Source: Myxococcales bacterium (lineage in GTDB: Bacteria; Myxococcota_A; Polyangia; Polyangiales; Polyangiaceae). Taken from it: DNA of 64,000 nt. Positions 1-8,324 of the stretch are shown here, piece by piece (position 1 is the first letter of the stretch; every line of letters begins with the position of its first letter). Made by a program: the position numbers and the translations under genes. The stretch spans positions 53,409 through 117,408 of the forward strand of contig JACPVJ010000025.1 of NCBI GenBank assembly GCA_016191785.1, in the 5' to 3' direction. The notes beneath the pieces are model-generated. The model made no database searches and was not told the DNA's origin. It worked only from the letters and a program-made list of their open reading frames with translations.

Positions 1-2
1 TC

Positions 3-731
3 GTCGCCGAGGCGCGCCCCCTGGTGGTGAACCACCCGGGCCGCGCACGCTACACGCTCGATCCTTCGAGTCAGGCCACCGTCGAGGCGACGGGCGACGT
101 GATTCGGCTGCGGCTCACCCAGGGCGCGGTCTCGGCCGAGGTGGTGCCGAGCCCGAAGCCCGAGACGTTCGTGATCGAGGTCGACGAGGCGCGGGTGGCC
201 GTGCACGGCACCGCGTTCCGCGTGGTGCGCACCGAGCGCGGCGTGGACGTGTCGGTGAGCGAGGGCGTCGTCGCGGTGGGCGGCATCGGGCAGAAGCCCG
301 GCTTCTTCCTGCATGCCCGCGACGCGGGGCAGTTCGCCAAGAACGGCCTGACCGGCGAGGTCCAGCGCGGCTCCGAGGCCCCGGTCGGGCCGACGGCCGC
401 CGAACCGAAGCCGGCGATGAGCGGCTCGGGCAAGGCTCCGGTGCCCGCAGCGCCACCCGAGAGCGGTGTGGCCAAGGCGCTCGAACAGGTCGCGGGCAGC
501 GTCTCGCGGTGCTTCACGGCGGGCGGCACGCCCGGCGAAGTGCGAGTGCAGATGCGCACCCAGCTCGGCGTCACGTTCGGCGCGGACGGCAAGGTGCAAG
601 CGATGACGTTCGAGCCGCCGCTCTCGCCTTCGGTCTTGGCCTGCGTGCAGGCCGACACGGCCAAGGTGCGGTTCCCCGAGAGCGCTCGCGGCGGTAGCGC
701 CCAGCGTTCGATTCTGGTCGCCAGCGAGTGA
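3..731 (+). CDS. FecR-domain protein, 5'-truncated by the window edge
   Basis: The frame is already open at the left edge, so the N-terminus is missing; 242 residues remain. The first ~100 visible residues look like a FecR/iron-dicitrate sensor fold, with the typical core VAVHGTAFRV followed by VSVSEGVVAV. A Pro/Ala-rich linker (about residues 125-150) leads to a C-terminal segment with LGVTFGADGKVQAMTF and a late ACVQ...VRFPES, resembling the AgmX/PglI-type C-terminal domain of myxobacterial envelope proteins. Probably a periplasmic or envelope regulator, but the partner sigma factor, if any, is outside the window. The stop codon lies in a hairpin shared with the convergent next gene. Domain call fairly secure, role uncertain. 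Confidence 0.75.
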   Translation, partial: VAEARPLVVNHPGRARYTLDPSSQATVEATGDVIRLRLTQGAVSAEVVPSPKPETFVIEVDEARVAVHGTAFRVVRTERGVDVSVSEGVVAVGGIGQKPGFFLHARDAGQFAKNGLTGEVQRGSEAPVGPTAAEPKPAMSGSGKAPVPAAPPESGVAKALEQVAGSVSRCFTAGGTPGEVRVQMRTQLGVTFGADGKVQAMTFEPPLSPSVLACVQADTAKVRFPESARGGSAQRSILVASE

Positions 732-742
732 CGCTCACTCGC
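724..742. terminator. Bidirectional hairpin embedding two stop codons
   Basis: GCGAGTGA and TCACTCGC form a perfect 8-bp stem around a CGC loop. The left arm contains the TGA of the rightward FecR gene (729-731) and the right arm the TGA of the leftward lipoprotein gene (735-737 on the plus strand). No T-tract follows, as is common in GC-rich genomes, so terminator activity is inferred from position and symmetry. Confidence 0.6.
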
Positions 743-1133
743 GCCGGAGCACGATGGCACGCTCGTCGGAGAGCATCCAACGGATGCTGTGCTCCGAGTC
801 GAGCTTGAGCCGCAGCTTGTCCTTCGCGCCGTCCTTCCGCGTCACCGCCAGCTCGACCGTGTTCTCGCGGACGCTCGCGACCTTGTACGCGCCGGTGCGC
901 GGGTCCTCCGCGGGGACGGCCACGGTCAGGTTCGAGGCCGAGAACTCGAGGCTCGCGCCTCGCGCCCACCCGGTGGCGACCGCCACGTGACGGTCGTCGA
1001 AGTTCTCGACGCTGTCGCCGACCCAGCGACCCTCGAGCTTGCTCTGAACCGGGTGGCCACAGCCCGTGGCCCCGGCGAACGCCCCCACCCCCACCAAAAA
1101 GCCCAGAAGGGCACGACCCGACGGCAGTGGCAT
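735..1133 (-). CDS. Small hypothetical lipoprotein
   Basis: A 132-residue protein counted from the ATG at 1133; a GTG 18 bases upstream is possible, but the ATG puts the signal peptide directly at the N-terminus. Residues 1-22 form a signal sequence ending in the lipobox GATGC, so export and lipidation are expected. The mature part reads like a compact beta-sheet domain (EGRWVGDSVENF, then alternating hydrophobic strands) resembling small lipocalin-like proteins, but I do not recognise a family. Its stop codon is inside the hairpin shared with the convergent FecR gene. Confidence 0.7.
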   Translation of the reverse strand: MPLPSGRALLGFLVGVGAFAGATGCGHPVQSKLEGRWVGDSVENFDDRHVAVATGWARGASLEFSASNLTVAVPAEDPRTGAYKVASVRENTVELAVTRKDGAKDKLRLKLDSEHSIRWMLSDERAIVLRRE

Positions 1134-1223
1134 GGTCCAAATCGTACCCACAAGACCTACATCTGCCTACATTTTGGCAATTGGGCTTGGGTGGCGGCCC
1201 AGACGACCGAATAATCCCGGCCC

Positions 1224-1874
1224 ATGGCGCCCGAGCCGCTGATGAGCCTGGCCCAGGTTCGAAACCTGGCCGAGGGCACGTGGGACGAGGTCACCCGGTG
1301 GTTTTCGGCCAAGCCGGGGATCTTCACCCTGGCCCACCCCGAGCAACAGCTGCTCTTCGAGTACGCCGACCGAATGCGGCGAGCGATTCGTCACGTGGTC
1401 GGCGACCACGCTTGGGATCGGATGTATTTCGACGCGACCACGGTCACCTTCGAGCGCGCACCGCTGCCGCTCGACGAGCGCCGCGCTCCCATCTACGTCG
1501 ACACGCGCAAGCTGTTCGGCATCCCGAATCCCGCTCCGCGGGACGACACCGCCCCCGACGTGGCGGTGGTGATTCAGGTTCTCCGAACTCTGCCCGAGCG
1601 CGTCGACCTCGACGATGACGGACGGCCGCTTCGACCGGCCCACGTGCCCCCCGCGGTGCACCTGCAGGGCTGGCTGCTCGAGCAGCACGTCCAGCACCTG
1701 GAGTACCTCGCGCGCAACGCCTGCGACGGCTTCCTGTTCGTGGTCTACTGCAATGAAGCACGGCGTCGTTCGGCCGTGGACCTGCGTGAAGTCGCGTCTT
1801 GGGCTTCGTGGCACAAACCGAGCGAGACGCTGTGGTGGGCGACGCGGCACTTCCGCGCCAAGACCTTGCCTTGA
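1224..1874 (+). CDS. Hypothetical cytoplasmic protein
   Basis: 216 residues from an ATG at 1224, with no signal peptide or membrane segment. The composition is that of a soluble globular protein, rich in Trp and His near both ends (TWDEVTRWF near the N-terminus; WASWHKPSETLWWATRHF near the C-terminus). Codon use matches the neighbours, strongly G/C at third positions, supporting a real gene. The stop is two bases from the convergent formylglycine-enzyme-like gene. I do not recognise the family and propose no function. Confidence 0.65.
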   Translation: MAPEPLMSLAQVRNLAEGTWDEVTRWFSAKPGIFTLAHPEQQLLFEYADRMRRAIRHVVGDHAWDRMYFDATTVTFERAPLPLDERRAPIYVDTRKLFGIPNPAPRDDTAPDVAVVIQVLRTLPERVDLDDDGRPLRPAHVPPAVHLQGWLLEQHVQHLEYLARNACDGFLFVVYCNEARRRSAVDLREVASWASWHKPSETLWWATRHFRAKTLP

Positions 1875-1875
1875 G

Positions 1876-2850
1876 TCACTTGCAGCAGCGCACGCCCAAG
1901 CTGTAGTCGTAGTACGCGCGCGGGTGGGCGGTCACGCTGGCCTCGCAGCCCTCGCGGGTGCTGCGCGAGAAGAAGCCGCCGGAAAATCTCCCCTTGGCGT
2001 CGTCGACCCACTCGTCCAGGTTGCCGACCATGTCGAAGATGGCGTCGCTGCCCCACTCGCTCTTGCAGTCCGGGGTCTCGCCCGTCTTGCGCAGCAGCGG
2101 TTTCCCGTTGGATTTCACCTTCAACAGGCGCGGGTCCAGGTGGTTGATGCTCGGGTTTCCGTGCAGCACCAGCGCGGGGTGCGACTCGCGAAACACGTTG
2201 CAGCGACCTTGCTCGTACTTGTCGCCGTAGGGGTACTTGCGGTTCTTCTCGCCGCGACAGGCCGTGACCCACTCTTCTTGAGTGCACAGGCGCTTGCCCG
2301 CGTTCTGGCAGGCCTTGGCCGCGGCATCGCCGCTCACGTACCCGTTCGGGACCACGCCGGGCTTGACCTGGGCGCGCGGCTCGAACTCCTCTTTCAGCTG
2401 GAACGAAGGCGGAACCGGCACCGCCATCTCGCGCGACTCCGCGGTGTCGGACTCGAGACGCGCCTTCTGCCACCTGCCGTACTCGCGCTGCGACTGCATC
2501 CGAGCCGGGTGGTAGAAGGGCGAGAGCTCGCGCCCCTGATCGCGATCGACCAGGGTGGCTTCGTACCGGTCCACGCAGAACCGCCCTTGGACGTCCACCA
2601 TCTCTTCCCCGCAGCGCTTCGAAGAAAACCCCCACGGGCCGGGCAAGAGACCCTGGCCCGGGGCGCGCGGCGGCCCGACGTCGCCGCCGTCTGGCAAATA
2701 GAGCAGCGCCGGAGGCGGCTCGGCGGGCTGCGCCGACGCGACCTGCACCACGCCGGCATCCTGGCCTGGCGCCGCGGAGTTGCTTCGCCCGCACGCGGCG
2801 CCGAGCGCCACCAGCAGAGTCAGGAGCGGGCGGCGGGGCGCGGCCGGCAT
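1876..2850 (-). CDS. SUMF1/formylglycine-enzyme-like lipoprotein
   Basis: 324 residues. The N-terminus is a signal peptide with lipobox LGAAC, then a Pro/Ala-rich linker to about residue 75. The rest is a sulfatase-modifying-factor (FGE, DUF323) fold: EMVDVQGRFCVDRYEAT at the domain start, ACQNAGKRLCTQEEWVTACR in the middle, MVGNLDEWVDD, and a terminal GVRCC. These are the conserved landmarks of the family. The catalytic cysteine pair of true formylglycine-generating enzymes is not evident at the usual late position, so this is more likely one of the many non-catalytic, secreted family members of myxobacteria. It converges on the preceding rightward gene. Confidence 0.85.
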   Translation of the reverse strand: MPAAPRRPLLTLLVALGAACGRSNSAAPGQDAGVVQVASAQPAEPPPALLYLPDGGDVGPPRAPGQGLLPGPWGFSSKRCGEEMVDVQGRFCVDRYEATLVDRDQGRELSPFYHPARMQSQREYGRWQKARLESDTAESREMAVPVPPSFQLKEEFEPRAQVKPGVVPNGYVSGDAAAKACQNAGKRLCTQEEWVTACRGEKNRKYPYGDKYEQGRCNVFRESHPALVLHGNPSINHLDPRLLKVKSNGKPLLRKTGETPDCKSEWGSDAIFDMVGNLDEWVDDAKGRFSGGFFSRSTREGCEASVTAHPRAYYDYSLGVRCCK

Positions 2851-2860
2851 GCGGCCCCGC

Positions 2861-3082
2861 TCACTTCCCGCGGTAGACGATCAGACCGTGACTGAGGTCG
2901 TAAGGCGAGACGGCGACACGCACCCGATCGCCCGGCAGAACGCGGATGTGATGCCGGCGCATGCGGCCCGAGAGCTGCGCTCGCACGATGGCGCCGCCCT
3001 GATCCACCTTGATGGTGTACTGGCCACCGCCGAGGGCGTCCTGAATGACGCCCTCCATCTCCAAAAGATCGCCTTTACTCAT
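2861..3082 (-). CDS. infA: Translation initiation factor IF-1
   Basis: 73 residues, the normal length for IF-1. The start is the ATG at 3082 because MSKGDLLEMEGVI aligns with the usual MAK-D-IEMEG N-terminus; an upstream GTG would add 16 unrelated residues. The S1/OB fold is complete: QLSGRMRRHHIRVLPGDRV and a terminal SPYDLSHGLIVYR. IF-1 binds the ribosomal A site during initiation. It stands alone next to a lipoprotein gene rather than in a ribosomal-protein operon, so it may be a second copy; only the rest of the genome can tell. Confidence 0.95.
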   Translation of the reverse strand: MSKGDLLEMEGVIQDALGGGQYTIKVDQGGAIVRAQLSGRMRRHHIRVLPGDRVRVAVSPYDLSHGLIVYRGK

Positions 3083-3244
3083 GTTGGTCGAGACGTGAAA
3101 AATGGTGAGAAAGCGCGGCGAACCTGACACAAGGGCTCAGCCGATGCAAGCACCGTTCCGGCATCGGGACAAAAGCCCGCGACGAGGCCCCGCGTGCGTC
3201 ACCCGCCTGGGGCCTTTGTCAGGTTTTGGGCTAATTTCTCGGCC

Positions 3245-3928
3245 GTGTTTGCCGCGACCCTGTTCGACTACAACGGCGTGCTCGTCGACGACGAGACCGT
3301 TCACCTCGCGGCATTTCGCGCCACGCTCGCGCCGCGCGGCATCGCGGTGGACGAGCGCACCTACTGGGAGCGCTACATCGGGTTCGACGACGTCGGCGCG
3401 TTCACCGCGATGCTCGCCGACGCGGGTCGCGAAGCGCCGTCAGCGCTGATCGCCGAGCTGGTGGAGGCCAAGCGTCCACTCTACATGGAGCGCGCACGCG
3501 CCGGGCTGAAGCTGTTCGCAGGTGCGGCAGAGCGCGTGCGCGCGTGCGCGGCTCAGGGACCGGTGGGCGTGGTGAGCGGCGCGCTCCGGGACGAGATCGA
3601 GCTCGGGCTGGGGTTGCTCGGTGTGCGCGACGTGGTGAGCTTCATCGTGTCGGCCGAGGACACCACGCGCTGCAAGCCCGACCCCGAAGGCTACGAGAAG
3701 GGTCTGGCGCTCTTGCCCCAGCTCGAGCGCGCGAGCGTGCTGGTGATCGAGGACTCGGTGGCCGGAGTCCGCGCGGCCAAGGCCGCCGGGCTGACTTGCG
3801 TGGCCGTGACCCACAGCTATCCCGCGCCGGTCTTGCTCGAGGCTGGCGCCGACTGGGTCGGCGAGACCCTCTCGGAGGTCACCGACGACGCCCTCTCTGC
3901 CCTGGCCACGAGGCGCCTCGGTGCGTGA
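3245..3928 (+). CDS. HAD-superfamily hydrolase, beta-phosphoglucomutase-like
   Basis: 227 residues from a GTG at 3245, which starts the protein just before motif I (MFAATLFDYNGVLVDDE); a GTG at 3194 would add 17 residues of unlikely sequence. Motif II is VGVVSGA, motif III the lysine of CKPDPEGY, and motif IV VIEDSVAGVRAAKAAG. A cap domain fills about residues 15-80. In motif I the second aspartate is Asn (FDYNG rather than FDxDG), a variant I have seen in some CbbY-like proteins, so activity is possible but may differ. Likely a sugar-phosphate phosphatase or mutase. It overlaps the next gene by 8 bases, suggesting co-translation with the glycosidase. Confidence 0.85.
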   Translation: MFAATLFDYNGVLVDDETVHLAAFRATLAPRGIAVDERTYWERYIGFDDVGAFTAMLADAGREAPSALIAELVEAKRPLYMERARAGLKLFAGAAERVRACAAQGPVGVVSGALRDEIELGLGLLGVRDVVSFIVSAEDTTRCKPDPEGYEKGLALLPQLERASVLVIEDSVAGVRAAKAAGLTCVAVTHSYPAPVLLEAGADWVGETLSEVTDDALSALATRRLGA

Positions 3929-5078
3929 GCTGGCCTTGGCCCTGACGCTGGTCGCAGGCGCGGCCAGCGCGGCACCTCTCGAGCGCGGGAAGGTGCCGCC
4001 GCGCGCGACCGGCTGGCAAGAGAGCGGCCTCGGCGCGGTGCGCGGCGTGACCATCGGCCCGATCGAGAGCGCCCTGCACCCCGACAAGGGCTACGGCAGC
4101 GCCGCCTGCGCCGAGTCGCTGTCCGAGGCGCGCCGCATGGGCGCGACGTGGGTGAGCCTGACCCCGTTCGGGCGCGTCTGGGACCTCGCGCCGACCGGCG
4201 TGTCGCCGACCTTCGAGCTGGACCACGCCGAGAACCGCGTCGCCGTCCGACGAGCCATCGAGCAAGCCCACGCCCAGGGCCTGAAGGTGCTCTTGGTTCC
4301 CCACCTGTGGGTCGAGACCGGCGGCTGGCGCGCGCTGATCGATCCCGGCGACGACGCGCGGTGGGCGCTCTGGGCGGCCAGCTACCGCGAGTTCTTGCTG
4401 GGCTGGGCGAGGCTCGCCGCGGACACCGGGGTCGAGATGCTCTCGGTGGGTGTCGAGCTGCGCAGCTGGGTGACCACGTCCCGGGCGCCGAGCTTCACCG
4501 CCATCGTGCGCGACGTGCGCGGGGTGTACCCCGGCCTCTTGACCTATGCCGCGAACTGGGACGACGCCGACCGCACGGTCATTCTCGGGGAGCTCGACGT
4601 CATCGGCATCAACGCCTTCTTCCCGCTGGCGCAGAGAGAGGGCGCTCCGCGCGCCGAGCTGATGCAGGGCGGACGCGACGTGGCCAATCGGCTGGCGGCC
4701 CTCGCCAAGAGCTGGGACAAGCCGGTGATGTTCACCGAGTTCGGCTACACCACGCGACCGAACCCGGCGATCAAGCCCTGGGAGTGGCCCGACGGCATGA
4801 GCAACGTGGTCGTGGACGAGCTGGCGCAGGCCGAGGCGTACTACGCGCTGCTCTCGGCGTTCGTCGACGAGCCCACCTTCGCGGGCTTCTTCGTCTGGCG
4901 CCTGTACGCCGACCCGCACGACATGTCGCAAGAGGCCGAGTGGGGCTTCTCGCCCCGCGGCAAGGTCGCGGAGCTGGTGCTCCGCGACGCTTTTGCCGCT
5001 CACTGGGGTGGGGACGGCCCGCGGGCCCTCGCCACGTCGACGGTTCGACCGTCCGCCGAGCACATCGGCCGATACTGA
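3921..5078 (+). CDS. Secreted glycoside hydrolase, GH113-like TIM barrel
   Basis: 385 residues from a GTG overlapping the HAD gene. Residues 1-18 form a cleavable signal peptide (LVAGAASA). The rest is a TIM barrel of the GH113/GTA type: RGVTIGP near the start, KVLLVPHLWV on strand 3, VEMLSVGVELRS carrying the probable acid/base Glu, and KPVMFTEFGYTT carrying the probable nucleophile Glu. GH113 members include beta-mannanases, but substrate cannot be read from the sequence. Overlap with a sugar-phosphate-type HAD hydrolase fits a carbohydrate-degradation role. Fold call good, family call moderate. Confidence 0.75.
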   Translation: MRELALALTLVAGAASAAPLERGKVPPRATGWQESGLGAVRGVTIGPIESALHPDKGYGSAACAESLSEARRMGATWVSLTPFGRVWDLAPTGVSPTFELDHAENRVAVRRAIEQAHAQGLKVLLVPHLWVETGGWRALIDPGDDARWALWAASYREFLLGWARLAADTGVEMLSVGVELRSWVTTSRAPSFTAIVRDVRGVYPGLLTYAANWDDADRTVILGELDVIGINAFFPLAQREGAPRAELMQGGRDVANRLAALAKSWDKPVMFTEFGYTTRPNPAIKPWEWPDGMSNVVVDELAQAEAYYALLSAFVDEPTFAGFFVWRLYADPHDMSQEAEWGFSPRGKVAELVLRDAFAAHWGGDGPRALATSTVRPSAEHIGRY

Positions 5079-5083
5079 CCGGC

Positions 5084-5791
5084 TCAGGGCGCCGAGGTGA
5101 ACTTCGCGGTGCGCCGCTGGGTCGCCTTGATGGTGCTCTCGTTGTCCAGGGCGCTGTCCACCGTGCCCTTGCGAGTGCGCCACATGGTGATCTCGAGGTC
5201 GCAGCTCTCGGGGTTCGAGCCGCCGGTGGACTCGAGCTTGCCCTTTTCGATCACGAAGCTGCCCGAGTCGCCCGGGATGTCGAACTCTTCGTCGAAGATG
5301 CAGCTGCCCTTGACCTTCATCGTCATGTCGTCGCCCGCGGTGGCGGCGTCCCAGGTCACGGTCACGTCGTCGGTGGCTCGCGACGGACTGTTGGTCGGCA
5401 GCGCGCCGATGGCGAAGGGGGGCGGCAGCTTCACGACGTTGCCGAGGGCGTCGTCGTCTTCGTCGCGCTCGAGCATGACCTTGAACTCGGTGTCGGCGGC
5501 GTTGGTGCCGTAGCTCGCCTGGTACACGCCCTCGGACTGGGCCTGCATGTCTTTCTTGTCACCACCGACGTCGGCCACCATCTTGTCGCCGTTTTCGAGG
5601 ATGACGTAGGTGTTGCTCTCGTCACCGCCAACCCGAAGGATGGCCTCGACCTCCGACGAGCTACCGCCGGCCGTGACCGTGATGGTCGCCGCGATGCCCT
5701 TGGTGCGGATGTTCGAGGACGAAGTGGTTTCTTTCTTTGCGCAACCCGTGGCCACGGTCAGCGCCACGACAGCAATGAGCCCGATTTTCAT
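5084..5791 (-). CDS. Hypothetical lipoprotein
   Basis: 235 residues from the ATG at 5791, chosen because GGAGG lies nine bases upstream and the protein then opens with a classic lipoprotein signal (MKIGLIAVVALTVATGCAKK). The mature protein is rich in Asp, Thr and Gly (ERDEDDDALGNVV; TWDAATAGDDMTM) and has two cysteines, one in GSCIFDEEF and one in ESCDLEI, that could pair. Looks like a small beta-sandwich envelope lipoprotein. No family recognised. It converges on the glycosidase gene with a five-base gap. Confidence 0.75.
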   Translation of the reverse strand: MKIGLIAVVALTVATGCAKKETTSSSNIRTKGIAATITVTAGGSSSEVEAILRVGGDESNTYVILENGDKMVADVGGDKKDMQAQSEGVYQASYGTNAADTEFKVMLERDEDDDALGNVVKLPPPFAIGALPTNSPSRATDDVTVTWDAATAGDDMTMKVKGSCIFDEEFDIPGDSGSFVIEKGKLESTGGSNPESCDLEITMWRTRKGTVDSALDNESTIKATQRRTAKFTSAP

Positions 5792-6012
5792 CAAAAGAGC
5801 CTCCCAGTGCCGGAGCCTACCAGCAACATCCAGACCACCCGCGATTTCCGCGTGATGCCGCGGCCTCGCGCGCCGGAGGTAGGGCAGCCCGATCGCGGGT
5901 GTGTGGCCGGACTGCAACAGCGGGAAACGCGGGGGAGAAATGCCGTCGCTGCCCCGTATCACACGGGTTCTGGGTCAGAGAGTGAACAGCAACCGAGAAG
6001 GGCAGCCGCGCA

Positions 6013-6873
6013 CTATCGGGGAGTGAGCGCGGTGCTGGCGTCGACGCCTTCGGGAGTCTGCGCCGTGCGGACGACCTCGATCTGGTAGCGCCATGCCGGC
6101 GCCGCGACTTCGCGGAAGTCGCCCGCGAGGATCTGGATCCCCGAACCGAACGTGCAGCCTGTGTTTGGCAGGTAGCTCAAGATCTCGGCGGGCAGGACCA
6201 TGGCTCCGTTCTCGGCGGGCGCCGCGGACTCCACGACGGCGGCGTGTCCGGCCTCGAAGTTCGAGCAGGCCAGGGTCGCCCGCACCGTCCCGATCGTGGC
6301 CGGCTCCCACTCGATACGCAGGTCGCGGCTCGTGTCCAGGGTGATCCCGACGGCGTCGGGAGCGCCATTGAAGCTGGGCTCGAAACGCGGGTGCTGCAGC
6401 ACGACCAGCGGGGGACCCACGAGCGTTTCGTCGATCGGAGGCCCGAGCGAGAACTCCGCGGCGATTGAGATGCTCTCCCCGGCGCTCCACGAGAGCGAGG
6501 GGTCGAGGATGTGCCCGCCCCCGTCGTTGAATGTCTCGACGTCGAGGCTGGCTGACGCCCAGTCGATGTGGACCAACCCGTTGTTGTCGACTTTGGGAGT
6601 GCTCCCGGCGGGCCAGGTACACGTCGTGACCGTGTGCGCGTCGAGCGACAATCGGAGGCACGACTGGATCGGAGCTTCGACCAGCCGGACCTCGAGCGTC
6701 AAGCCGCGACCATCCTTCCGGAGGCGCACGAGTCCATCCGGTGGAGCGTACGCTTCGCCGTCGACGTGGCGGAACTCCCGGGGTGCGGTCTCGCTGGTGC
6801 TGCCGCAGGCTACGCTGAAGGCGGCTGCGAGAGAGATCGCGACTGGAGGGAGCAACGGTGCGTCGAAGCGCAT
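6013..6873 (-). CDS. Hypothetical lipoprotein
   Basis: 286 residues from the ATG at 6873; a TTG 24 bases upstream would overlap the preceding stop but adds nothing recognisable. Signal peptide with lipobox FSVAC. The mature part appears to be all-beta, with repeated short strands and scattered cysteines (SCLRLSL, TTCTWP, LACSNFE, NTGCTFG). It is the last of three leftward genes, with 20 bases between the previous stop and this start, so it is probably co-transcribed with two other secreted lipoproteins. Function unknown. Confidence 0.7.
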   Translation of the reverse strand: MRFDAPLLPPVAISLAAAFSVACGSTSETAPREFRHVDGEAYAPPDGLVRLRKDGRGLTLEVRLVEAPIQSCLRLSLDAHTVTTCTWPAGSTPKVDNNGLVHIDWASASLDVETFNDGGGHILDPSLSWSAGESISIAAEFSLGPPIDETLVGPPLVVLQHPRFEPSFNGAPDAVGITLDTSRDLRIEWEPATIGTVRATLACSNFEAGHAAVVESAAPAENGAMVLPAEILSYLPNTGCTFGSGIQILAGDFREVAAPAWRYQIEVVRTAQTPEGVDASTALTPR

Positions 6874-6893
6874 GGGATTCTCGGCTGGTGCCC

Positions 6894-8324
6894 TCAATCC
6901 GGCGGGATGTCAGACCCGAGCAAGCTCAAGGGGATGCGAACGATGGCGTTCACCTCGTCGGGGAACTGGACCTGGGCGAAGACGTCGTTGCAGCTCGTAC
7001 CGAGGGCGTTCATGAACTTCACCCCCGTCGAGATCGGCGGAGACTTCACGATCCAGGACACGCCATCAGACAGTCGCACCACGAGCAGGTCCACGGTGTT
7101 TGTCGTCCCGTCGTAGACGGCTCGGCTCGCGTAGCCGCACCCCACGCCGAACGGCGTGACGCCGAGCTGGCCTGGGTCGGAGCGCAGGCGCTTCTCGGTG
7201 GCCTTGCGGACTGCCGGGTCGGTGGTGAACGCCGCGGTCATGATCGAGACCGTCGGGTACTCCGACGCGCTCGGCGCCTTGCCCGTGCCGTGGCTCCAGA
7301 CCATGTCGACGCCGTCGGTATTGAAGTTCCCAGCCCCCTGGGTGTAGTCGCCGAGCCAGCGAATCAGATTCTGCGGCCCCCCGGCCTCCGTCCAGGCCAT
7401 GACGCCGCGCCTGGTGAGGCCGCCGACCTCCCAGAACACCGCGCCGCCGATCGCTCGCGCGCCGTACGGCGGTTCGCCCTCCGGGTCCAGCGCGGGCTTC
7501 TGGATCTGGACCACTTGATCGGAGCCCCAGTGGCGGCCGGTGAGCCCTGCGCGCCAGCGAATCAGCCACTGCGACGAAACGCGCCAGGTCGCGCGGAGAT
7601 CCTCGCTCGGGTAGGTGAGTGCGGTGTCGGGAATGGGCTCGCCGATCTTCCCGGCGACGACGCCTTCGATCTGCCCGGGCGCGGGGGTGGCTGTCGGCAC
7701 GACGCCGAAGGCGAATCGCCCTTCGTTCACAGAACGCTCGGCTAGGGTGCACGCCGAGGAGCTCTCGAAGAAAGCGTTGAGGATCGGACCATCGAGATCG
7801 GCGACGAGTCGGAGCCGACGTTTGTTGCTCTTGTCATCGTCGAGGTAGGTTCTCGCGAACTGAAGCACGGCCCGGACGCCCGCCTTGTCGAACCAGAAGA
7901 CAGGGTAGAACGCATGAGACAAGGTCGTCGTCTTGGTCCACGGCGTCTTCATGCGCTTGCAGCCGGCGACCAGCGGCCCCGGCGAGGGGCAAGGCTCCCA
8001 CTCGACCGGGTCCGGCATCTTCCCCTTCTTGCCCGGGATCCACATCGAGCAGTCGCAATAGCCGGTGTAGAGCTCCCAGTCTGGCGGCGCGTCCGAGGGC
8101 GGCGAGCCCCCGGGGCAGCCACCGGCGGTGCCACCCGAGCCGGCGCCGGTTCCGCTGCTGCCACCGGTGCCGCCGGCTCCCGCGAGCCCGGTGCCGCCGG
8201 TGCCGCCGCCGTCGGCAACCCCGCCCGTGCCAGCGGCGGGGCCGGGGCGCTCGTCCGAACCGCAGCCGCGGGCAAGACAGAGAGCACCAACCAGGGCTCC
8301 CGCGCCGAGCCCCGCTCGCCTCAC
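6894..8324 (-). CDS. Hypothetical lipoprotein with Gly/Thr linker
   Basis: 476 residues from a GTG at 8324 that overlaps the TGA of the upstream gene as GTGA; a second GTG at 8330 is nearly as good. Signal peptide ends in LARGC, followed by a Gly/Thr/Ser linker of about 45 residues. The mature domain is about 400 residues with no recognised motif; it has DWELYTGYCDCSMWIPG near its start and several Trp-rich strands. The stop-start overlap argues that it is translated together with the 1192-residue lipoprotein upstream, so both may act at the cell surface in one assembly. If the upstream gene is frame-shifted off, coupled translation here should also drop. Confidence 0.75.
   Translation of the reverse strand: MRRAGLGAGALVGALCLARGCGSDERPGPAAGTGGVADGGGTGGTGLAGAGGTGGSSGTGAGSGGTAGGCPGGSPPSDAPPDWELYTGYCDCSMWIPGKKGKMPDPVEWEPCPSPGPLVAGCKRMKTPWTKTTTLSHAFYPVFWFDKAGVRAVLQFARTYLDDDKSNKRRLRLVADLDGPILNAFFESSSACTLAERSVNEGRFAFGVVPTATPAPGQIEGVVAGKIGEPIPDTALTYPSEDLRATWRVSSQWLIRWRAGLTGRHWGSDQVVQIQKPALDPEGEPPYGARAIGGAVFWEVGGLTRRGVMAWTEAGGPQNLIRWLGDYTQGAGNFNTDGVDMVWSHGTGKAPSASEYPTVSIMTAAFTTDPAVRKATEKRLRSDPGQLGVTPFGVGCGYASRAVYDGTTNTVDLLVVRLSDGVSWIVKSPPISTGVKFMNALGTSCNDVFAQVQFPDEVNAIVRIPLSLLGSDIPPD

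Noticed and set aside
1253..1269. CCAGGTT-CGA-AACCTGG, resembling a tRNA T-arm
   Set aside because: It lies inside a well-supported coding frame, and no acceptor, D or anticodon arms can be built around it.
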